A stretch of DNA of 64,000 bases, taken from positions 89,852 through 153,851 of the forward strand of contig QANZ01011645.1 of NCBI GenBank assembly GCA_003254925.1. The letters are read 5' to 3'. Positions within the stretch are counted from its first letter, which is position 1; each line of letters begins with the position of its first letter. The notes under the pieces were generated by a model. It made no database searches. It saw only the letters and a program-made list of their open reading frames with translations, and was not told where the DNA came from. Position numbers and translations under genes: made by a program. The stretch comes from Chamaecrista fasciculata. Its lineage: Eukaryota; Streptophyta; Magnoliopsida; Fabales; Fabaceae. Shown here piece after piece: positions 57,301-64,000 of this stretch.

Positions 57301-58742
57301 GAGAGATTGTCAAAAACATACAAACCATCCCTAACAACCCCCTTGAGCAAAGTCTTCCTGGTAGCCTGACATTTAACAAGACAAAAATTAGGATGGAACT
57401 CAAAGAAGACATGATTATCTGCAGCAAATTGTGAAACACTAAGTAAATTTTTAGTGGAGTGTGGAACAAGTAAAACAGGTTGAAGAGAGAGAGGAGAGGA
57501 AGAACTACCAGTCATTTGCACCTGAGCACTACCTAAGTGAGTAATCGGTATACCTGTTCCATTTGCAAGGTGAATTTGTTCTGAGCCATTGTAGTCAGTG
57601 GAGGAACCAAGATTTTGGGGATTATGAGTGATATGGTTTGTGGCGCCAGTGTCAGCATACCAAGCATTATCAAAGGATTGGTTATTTGGTGTAGCTAGCA
57701 TGGCCTGCATAGGTGATGGGGAAGGATTGAAGGGAGATCTAGGGGAGAAAGAAGAAGTTGGTGTAAATGGACTGACATACTGATGATTGAAGCGATGATA
57801 ACATTGCCAAGCCATGTGACCAGGTTTGCCACAGACTTGACAATGCAGTCTGTTACCACCAGAGAAACGACCCCCACGACCTCTGGGAGAACCACGAGGA
57901 CTACCACGACCAAACTGAGGACGAGGCTGAGACTGATTGTTACCACCAAAACGAGGTTGAGACTGAGTATTGGGAACACCAGTTGGTTTGGATTTTTGTT
58001 GCTGAGATGAAGACTGAGCGATATTGGCACTTAAAGTTGGGGTAGATTCCTTCTTGAACTTGTCCATCCTTTCCTCATGAGACAGGAGCAAGCTCTCAAT
58101 TTCACCAACAGTATAGGTTTCAGTCCGAGAAGTGACTGAAACAATGAAGGGAGTGTATTCTTCTGGAAGCCCTTCAAGAATAGCCTCTACATGGTCTGCT
58201 TCAGTGACAGCAAATCCCACAGAAGCTAAACTGTCAATAATCTTTTTTAATTTGAGTAAATACTCACTGGTGCTCAGAGTGCCTTTCTTCAAATTTCTGA
58301 GCTGAGTTTTAAGTTGAATGATACGAGCCTTAGTCTGTGAGGCAAAAAACGACTCAAGTTTGGCCCATACTTGAGCAGAAGTGTCACATCCAACCATCCT
58401 GGTTAGCATGCCATCAGTCATGGATGCGAGAAGCCAGGAAAGAAGCAGCTGATCTTGCTGTTCATGAGTGAGAAAAGCATCATTGAGTTTACCAATAGCT
58501 TCATCAGCAGGAGAAGCAAACTTGGGTGGAATAAATGGATTGCTGGAAATGAAATTCTGTAGCTTATAACCTCGAATGGTAGCTACAGCTTGCTGTCGCC
58601 ACAGAAGGAAATTATCCTCACTCAACTTCACAGAGACTAAATGAGGATCAAATTTGGAATTCTGTAAAGTGACAACTGATAATGGAGCTGAAGCAGGAAT
58701 AATTGTAGGAGATGATTGAGATGATGCTGAAGAATCGGCCAT
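54363..58742 (-). CDS. Copia gag-pol polyprotein, 1459 aa
   Basis: One open frame. Approximate residues: gag (UBN2-type) 30-240; zinc knuckle CX2CX4HX4C at 301-314 (CQVCGKPGH...C); aspartic protease WYADTGATNH about 361-370; GAG-pre-integrase with an HCRLGH motif about 510-560; integrase core about 565-680 with Asp574, Asp637 (QSDGGGEF) and Glu672; reverse transcriptase about 958-1200 with LDVDNAF and the catalytic YVDD near 1138-1141; RNase H with CDADWAS near 1303, EAEYRAL near 1344 and CDN near 1379. All catalytic residues looked for are present. The ATG is 24 nt after the 5' LTR, only 12 nt beyond the tRNA primer site. The stop TAA is followed in frame by TAG. There is no gag/pol frameshift, as usual in plant copia elements. 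Confidence 0.95.
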   Translation of the reverse strand: MADSSASSQSSPTIIPASAPLSVVTLQNSKFDPHLVSVKLSEDNFLLWRQQAVATIRGYKLQNFISSNPFIPPKFASPADEAIGKLNDAFLTHEQQDQLLLSWLLASMTDGMLTRMVGCDTSAQVWAKLESFFASQTKARIIQLKTQLRNLKKGTLSTSEYLLKLKKIIDSLASVGFAVTEADHVEAILEGLPEEYTPFIVSVTSRTETYTVGEIESLLLSHEERMDKFKKESTPTLSANIAQSSSQQQKSKPTGVPNTQSQPRFGGNNQSQPRPQFGRGSPRGSPRGRGGRFSGGNRLHCQVCGKPGHMAWQCYHRFNHQYVSPFTPTSSFSPRSPFNPSPSPMQAMLATPNNQSFDNAWYADTGATNHITHNPQNLGSSTDYNGSEQIHLANGTGIPITHLGSAQVQMTGSSSSPLSLQPVLLVPHSTKNLLSVSQFAADNHVFFEFHPNFCLVKCQATRKTLLKGVVRDGLYVFDNLSVIHSSAPSKPSYALASQSSSSHHSSSVYDLWHCRLGHASHTTVSSVLKNCNVSNSTINKNFFCSACPLGKVHKLPFSPSLSHTTAPLELIHSDVWGPASTPSHSGYLYYVHFIDNYSRFTWFYLLKRKSDVTKAFIDFKNMVENQFNTKIKSFQSDGGGEFIALTNFFTNHGIQHRISCPHTPEQNGLAERKHRHIVDMGLTLLAKSSLPMSFWDEAFSTAVHIINRLPTPILAHKSPYEVLFNKCPDYTALKVFGCTCFPNLRPYNHSKLQFRSVKCTFIGYSVKHKGYKCLGPNNRIYISRDVLFDEFSFPFSSNSSSIVSTIPSSSVMSHCTMPAIPLISSTPSSAPCTTQVNNLSTNPAVRQFSSDVVVSGAGISPHSPITPLPSPSSLPSSQPSPNSSSSSSTLYMLPSPSVPSADCSSASLIPSSTSSTASIPPSHHHMTTRSKSGIFKPKAYLSDITPTSVKAALLHPKWKTAMDSEYQALMKNHTWSLVPLPFGHKPIGCKWVFRIKENPDGTINKYKARLVAKGFHQQPGFDFLDTFSPVIKPVTVRVILTIALSHNWIIKHLDVDNAFLNGTISEDVYMIQPPGFEQGDSNTVCKLHKSLYGLKQAPRAWFTKLASTLHNFGFKPAKSDNSLFIRITSTSVIYILSYVDDFIVTGNNSSEIATLISSLHKQFSLKDLGSLSYFLGIQVHSTTNGGLLLTQTKYINDLLNRVNMLDAKPQPTPMVAGTKLLTTGTDLFDDPHLYRSTVGALQYTCITRPDLSYAVNKVSQFMSTPLNSHWQAVKRILRYLKGTSDMGLHLQKSKVLKLSAMCDADWASDPVDRRSTSGFCIYLGPNLISWMSKKQPIVSRSSTEAEYRALALTVAELTWLQSLLTELQLPHSSPPLIYCDNLSTVLLSANLVLHSRTKHLELDLYFVREKVQQHQVCVTHVSAKDQIADALTKPLPKSQFLLLRDKLRVQSLPLSLRGE

Positions 58743-58754
58743 TAGATCGTAAAT

Positions 58755-58766
58755 GCTCTGATACCA
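58755..58766 (-). promoter_or_regulatory. Primer-binding site of the copia element
   Basis: TGGTATCAGAGC directly follows the 5' LTR terminal CA. It is the usual plant copia primer site, complementary to the 3' end of initiator tRNA-Met. Confidence 0.9.
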
Positions 58767-59024
58767 TGAAAGGATTTGAATAATGGAATAATTTCAGCTC
58801 ATGTATTAATGATATTGATACAATGCTATATAAAGAATGCAGAATTCTAGCAGCTTCTAAAGCAGCAGACAAAGATTGAGGAAGAATGGACAGTTGTAGT
58901 ACAGACAAAATACAATGCCACCTATACAAGAATATGCTAACAGAAAGGGAAAATAACAGAAAGGCAATAAATCACAGTGAGTCAGCAAAACGGATTTTTC
59001 TGCATAATGGGATATACTCTATTA
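58767..59024 (-). repeat. 5' LTR of the copia element
   Basis: 258 bp, paired with the LTR at 54108-54365. It carries the promoter of the element. Its outer edge is followed by the target duplication ataca. Confidence 0.95.
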
Positions 59025-59029
59025 ATACA

Positions 59030-60214
59030 TACATACATATGTATATATACGTGACAGTAATTAATTATTATGTATAAAATAGCTAGTTACTATTAATTAG
59101 AAATCGAAATGAAAAATTCTAGTGCCTTGATGATTTGAGGTAGCAGAGAAGTGGTGAAAAGGTTTAATAATCATTGCTCAATAATATTGTGCATACAAAA
59201 TGATAATGATAAAACTGTGTAGGATTTGAATTTTGAAGTGAACGATCTAGTCGATCACTTAAATCTCTTCTTATTAGATAAAAGCGATTGGGGGTTATAT
59301 GGTACAATGATATATATACTTTTATAAACTTCAGTTTTTCTTTCCTTTTCCTTTTTCTTTTTCTTTTTTTTTTCCTTTTTGTGTGACATTGCATTAAGGA
59401 GTTATAACTTATAATGATTACCACTCTTCCTTAAACTTGAAAATATATATATATATATAATCAACAATTTATGTGGTGGAAAATGCCTCTCTTTCTCTCT
59501 CTCTCTCTCTCTCTCCGCATGCACGTGCGCAGTAGTAGATATTGAGACTAGCTAGGGCCCATAATATCAATTTAAAAGTATCCATCTCTGGGAATGCTGA
59601 TACTTGATATATTTAATGCTTTCAGTAAAGTTTTTAATCACAATGCATGATTATTTGCAACTAGTTATCTAGCTAGCTCTCAGAAGTTTTAAATAATCAA
59701 AGCAGCATGAGAATACCCAAAAAGAAGAGGAATTTTAATTAAATAAGGATGTGAAGTACTGAAATTAATTATTTGTATGTTAACATTCGTTAGAGATCAT
59801 AATTCATAAATAAAAAGTCATTAAATAATGTACGTTAATTTTTTTTCACGTTTATTTATATAACAATCTAAACGAAAACTAATCTCATTCGAAACTAAAA
59901 GTAAATATATAGTTTGAAACTTTTTCAACAATGACATCTTTAAAGATCTAATAAGTATCCTCTTATCTATGAGTGTAGCTGGCTCACCAATATCATCACA
60001 TCATAGTTACTAAATGTCAAGCAATTTAATTGTAAGTATGAATATGATATGATAGTTATACATGACTAAATGGTTTAAATTGAGTTGGTTTTCCTTTCAT
60101 CAAAAAAACTTTTCACCACTTCTCTCTTCTATCCTAATATCCTATAGAAATTACAAGACTTCATTCTTACGGGTTGAAAATTTTTATACCGTAAGTTATA
60201 AAATTTTTCAATAA
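59030..60214. other. Intergenic DNA, no gene seen
   Basis: AT-rich. It contains a CT-rich stretch at 59335-59380, a (TA)n run at 59444-59458 and a (CT)n run at 59492-59514. No coding signal. Confidence 0.6.
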
Positions 60215-60780
60215 GGAGGCGTTTGGTACACGGATTGAAAAAATAGTCTTGAAATTATGAGCTCCGGACTAGAGTAATCCCGCGTTTGGTACGAGGATTG
60301 GAAAATTAGTCCCGGGAATATTGTATTCCCAGGAATATGATAATTTCTTAAAATAGTTATTTTCTAATCCCACCTTAGGGGGTGGGATTAGTCTAATCCC
60401 ATGACATGGGATTATTTTTCCCATCCAAAATTACTTTATTACCCCTAAAAATTTAAAAATTTTAATTATGATATAATTATTTCTTTATGATATAGTATTT
60501 TTCTCATGAATTTTTTTTAAGAATTTCTACATTTGATAAACTATTGGTTGGTTGAGAATAAAAAGTCAAAGGCACATTAGTAAAAGTATTAAACATTCCC
60601 AGGAATATCAAAGTTGAACCAAACATAAGATTGTAACATTCTTGGGAATATTGCAAAATAATCCTAGGATTATTTTAACTCATCCAAACAGACATTCTTA
60701 TAATCCTGAGAATCTTATTCCTGGGAATCACATTCCTACTTCCCGAGATTGAAAAAATAATCCGTGTACCAAACGCCCCC
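60215..60780. mobile_element. MITE with GGCGTTTGGTACACGGATT ends
   Basis: At least 19 bp of perfect terminal inverted repeat (GGCGTTTGGTACACGGATT at 60218 and its complement ending at 60776). A related phrase gcgtttggtacgaggattgg at about 60283 suggests an internal duplicate end. The interior repeats attcccaggaat and its complement. Termini resemble PIF/Harbinger MITEs, but flanks (taa against aaa) do not give a clean duplication. Confidence 0.55.
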
Positions 60781-61829
60781 AAAAGTATCTTCAATAAAAC
60801 TTGAACATGGAACGTTGTTTTCAAAGCACCTCGGTGTGTGTGTATATATATATATCCAAAATATGATCTATTAAAAATAATTATATTTGAGAGATTATCG
60901 GATAGTGATTTCGAATATCTCTCCCAATTCAATCACAAATTTACTACCTTGTAGAAGATTAACTCCTCTCAGTTTTTTAGTGGAAAAAATTCATATATGA
61001 TTTAGTTCTCCTTTTTGTGTGGTGCTTTTTTTAGATGATTTGATTATGTCCTCGTGCTTGGTGGTGACTTTCAGATCATGTTTTTTAACTCTTCGATTTG
61101 GTGGAAGTCAGTGACATTTACATTTCAGATGGTGATTTCTTTTCTGATAAACAGTAACTATGATATTAAGTACCTTGTTGACATTACATTTAGTGATGAT
61201 TTGAATTCTCAGGATTTATTCCATATAGGATTTGTTTGTCCTCAGAATTTCGTCTGTATAGGACATTTTTTTGCGCTCATTTTGTCCTCAAGTTCAACAA
61301 AGTTTACTTTTATGCTTCATCTATTGTATCAGTTTCGAATTTTTCTGAACATTTGTAAGTGTTGTTTGACTTTCATATAATATATTTTATTAGTTGCTTA
61401 TCCCAAAAAAAAACTCCTCTCATTATATTCAATATTGTGATTTGAATAATGAGATTATGAAAAGTCAAATTAATTAATTAAATAATTAAGGATATATAAA
61501 ATTATTATGGTGCAGGGGTGGTGTGTGCTCTTAATCTCTGGTGACTGTACATAGTGCGGCTACCATTTTGATTTGAATATGATATCGAAGGATGGCAACT
61601 TTAGGCCAATTTCAATTCCAAAATATGCACACTATATGTATAAAGCTATAAGCATAGCTTAATTAGCCCACCATCATCAGTTATAAGAAAACAATTTCAC
61701 TCTTTTTATGTAATGTGAGGCAATTAGTACTATCAGTATCTACTTTAATTTCAACTTAATTGTCAACTGCACTGCATGCCCTTGACAATTAATATCTCTA
61801 TATGCCACAATCTTTAGCATAAAGCTATG

Positions 61830-61869
<40 letters not shown>

Positions 61870-63035
61870 TAAACAAGTTGGTACCCTTCAGATAATGTTA
61901 ATTATTCCCTTCCTAATCATTATTATAGAATGGTATCATCACCAATTCATTCAATTTTTTTAGTGCTTTGCTTTTCTTATCAGTGAACAGTAGTGATATA
62001 ATTAATTAATGAACATTAATTAGCTACATTTATTTATATATAGAAACGCCCGCCCCCATATATACTTCACAGTACAGTACACCCTTTATTTAATTAAGTG
62101 CATGTTTCAGCTTAACTGCTTAATTACACAGTTACAAGTGTAATATCAAGACCGACAGATACATACATCTTTATTTGTTTATATATATACAACCAATTTA
62201 ATATTTTAATTTTTACATGAAAATCAATGTCCTTGTTGTAGCTACTTTAGTGCTCCATTAAGATATTAACAATTGAAAACGGCTCTGTAGCTTGCCTGTA
62301 TAAGAATGTATATATATGTACTTAATTAATTACCTTTGATTAATTAATCATCGTATCTGCAATAAAATAATTTAATTAATTACAGTGCATGAGTTAGAAA
62401 GAGTGTCAAACTGATTAAGACCAATAAGCAGTGGTCTAATAATGGTCTCGCATAATATATAACATGATTAACGCAGCAAGTGATAATTATACCATAATAG
62501 AATATGAATATAATGAATAGACAAAGGTCAAGCAAAGAGATTTCAAGCAACAATGATGACAGCGATATATCTATATTTAATGGGAGAATTTATTATTTGG
62601 TCTCAAAATTTAAATTCAATCAATAAATTAGTCTTTGAATAATTTAAATATACGATTTGGTCCTTCAAATAAATTTAGTCTTTGAATAATTGAGTAATAT
62701 ATTATGATTATTTAAAGATTGATTTATTTACTCGATATAAAATTTAATTAAATTGCTATTTAATTAATCATAATTATCAATTAATTATTTTGGCAGCTAT
62801 TAATTTACTATTAATGTTAGGGATGATGTGGGATAAACTATGAGTAGCTCGGGTACTATTTCTCATATTTGGATCCAAAATTGAATATCAAAATCAATAT
62901 CAATTATCCAACTCTATAAATTGTCAAATTCTCAAACTTGCATGGGAACTATCCTTTTTTAAAAAAATAATTTTTTACTAAAATTAAATCTACTTTTGTT
63001 ATGTTTTATATCTTGGGTTAGTATAAGATGTAAAG
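60781..63035. other. Intergenic DNA, no gene seen
   Basis: The 108-aa frame at 61054-61380 is Phe/Ile/Ser-rich with no recognisable family. A (TA)n run lies at 61835-61863. Positions 62590-62770 carry MITE-like phrases (agtctttgaataatt, repeated). Nothing else is recognised. Confidence 0.5.
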
Positions 63036-63245
63036 TTTGATTCTTAACATGTGATGTAAAGTGTGATGTGGCATAATTATAGCCATTGATGAAATTTAAT
63101 GCTAAAAAATAATAAAAAAATAATAATTTTGTTAACCAATCAAAACTGTGTATGGAGTCACACCATGAGTTACATACAAATAACTTTTCAACGTGTCATT
63201 ATATTATTGGCTCATGACCAATTACATCTCATGTCAAAAATCAAA
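63036..63245. mobile_element. MITE, uninterrupted relative of the copy at 25.2-26.2 kb
   Basis: Inverted ends tttgattcttaacatgtgat and the complement of tttgatttttgacatgagat. The interior matches 25250-25390 (gatgtggca, attatagccattgat, aaccaatcaaaactgtgtat, cgtgtcattatattattg) and continues uninterrupted across ggctcatgaccaattac, where the other copy has the hAT insertion. Confidence 0.65.
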
Positions 63246-64000
63246 TTTTGCATTATAAACTAACTCATCTTTATAACTATCAAAAATATAAAAGTAAATC
63301 ATAAATATAAACTAACTCATCTTTATAACTATCCAAATCTGAACTCATACTTATCTCTGAATTCATAGGATAAATCTCAAAGCATCCATAACCAAGGTAT
63401 TTTAATCATCTTTAATTAATGTATACATATTAATATTATTTTAAATTTTTTTAAAAAAGGAATAATTTTTTATGTATTTTAAAATATTACAAATAATCAA
63501 ATAATTATTTATTACTCACTATTTTTAATAAAAAATTATAAAAAATGATTATAACTTGTCAAAATATTTTATGTGTTATATATTTTAATTATATCCCACC
63601 ACTTCTAATAACAAAAATTAAATTATATTCCACCAAAAAAATTAAATTATAAATTTTTAAATAAAAATTTAAAATTCAAAACATATATCTCATTTACTAT
63701 ATCATTAATTTGGTGTATCAATAAAAATGTTAATTTAAGCGATTTTATATCACTTAAATCATATTTTAAATTTTAGATATTATAGATATATTATTTTTAT
63801 TGAAAAATTCTTTTACTTTATTAAATGAGTGATGTGAATTAAATCCAAATTAATTGGCCACGAAGAAAAACAAACACATATTAAGTGTGATAAAAGTTGA
63901 ATTCCTTCATATAAAGACTAAAGAGAAATAAAAGGTTCTCTCTTCTCTCGATCAATCAAATCAAATTACTACTGACAATGAAATTAGCTTTATAGTGCAA
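63246..64000. other. AT-rich intergenic DNA, no gene seen
   Basis: Low-complexity sequence with a short direct repeat aaactaactcatctttataa at 63258 and 63308. No coding signal up to the window edge. Confidence 0.6.

Larger units (their letters stand above)
54108..59024 (-). mobile_element. Complete Ty1/copia LTR retrotransposon, 4917 bp
   Basis: Two 258-bp LTRs flank one long gag-pol frame. The 5-bp duplication ataca is at 54103-54107 and 59025-59029. The primer-binding site TGGTATCAGAGC (58766-58755), next to the 5' LTR, pairs with the initiator methionine tRNA. A purine-rich tract (GAGGGGCGAA) abuts the 3' LTR. The LTRs start TA and end CA in element orientation, not the canonical TG..CA. 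By eye they differ at 2 of 258 positions, both transitions, so the insertion is recent. No frameshift or stop was found in the frame, so the element may be competent. The order protease-integrase-RT-RNase H defines copia; the Ale/Retrofit-like lineage is likely but not proven. Confidence 0.95.

Noticed and set aside
54103..59029. Possibility that the 4.9-kb element is an endogenous virus
   Set aside because: Copia domain order, LTRs, tRNA-Met primer site and lack of envelope or movement genes mark it as a Ty1/copia retrotransposon.
61054..61380. 108-aa plus-strand frame
   Set aside because: Phe/Ser/Ile-rich, AT-driven, no domain and no splice partner.

Overview
The window reads as AT-rich nuclear DNA of a eudicot plant. 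It has multi-exon genes with GT-AG introns, plant-specific protein families, a tRNA-like Au-type SINE, an RTE-type LINE tail, many small inverted-repeat transposons and one complete Ty1/copia retrotransposon. I cannot name the species from the sequence. A few single N bases mark assembly uncertainty (16674, 25227, 41502, around 48456).

Five gene models are well supported and a sixth is a confident but unrecognised ORF. All lie on the minus strand. In order of position: (1) 11289-12986, a heavy-metal-associated isoprenylated plant protein (HIPP), 3 exons, 446 aa, HMA domain with CDGC and a C-terminal CSLM prenylation box. (2) 21412-23736, a LOG2/LUL-like RING E3 ubiquitin ligase, 3 exons, 392 aa. 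(3) 27526-28002, a single-exon 158-aa protein of unknown function. (4) 30001-35839, a TVP38/TMEM64 (DedA/VTT-type) membrane protein, 9 exons, 274 aa, with a SINE and a LINE fragment in its introns. (5) 38040-39782, a type II membrane protein with an NXPE/PC-esterase-like SGNH domain, one coding exon, 580 aa, preceded by a 5'UTR intron. (6) 44143-48587, a DUF1749 alpha/beta-hydrolase, 9 exons, 304 aa, with one GC-AG intron. They look like independent housekeeping or regulatory genes; nothing suggests a joint pathway or a cluster.

The rest is intergenic and dominated by transposon remains. At 54108-59024 lies a 4.9-kb copia element, minus strand, with one uninterrupted 1459-aa gag-pol frame, two 258-bp LTRs differing at 2 positions, and a 5-bp target duplication. 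It is unusually compact: the ORF starts 24 nt after the 5' LTR, and its stop codon is the first three bases of the 3' LTR, which has a TA..CA rather than TG..CA end. At 52534-53396 a foldback element with 9-bp target duplications carries in its loop an open fragment resembling the RSRW-rich N-terminal part of plant splicing factor SF1, so it looks like a Pack-MULE. At 25.2-26.2 kb a hAT-like element with an 8-bp duplication sits inside a MITE whose related empty copy lies at 63.0 kb. Several further Mutator-like MITEs with 9-10-bp duplications, a Harbinger-like element, Helitron-like termini and two recent local tandem duplications (222-bp and 142-bp periods) were also found.

No CRISPR arrays, rRNA genes, functional tRNA genes or bacterial-type operons were seen. 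Coordinates were derived by reading splice sites and repeats by eye.
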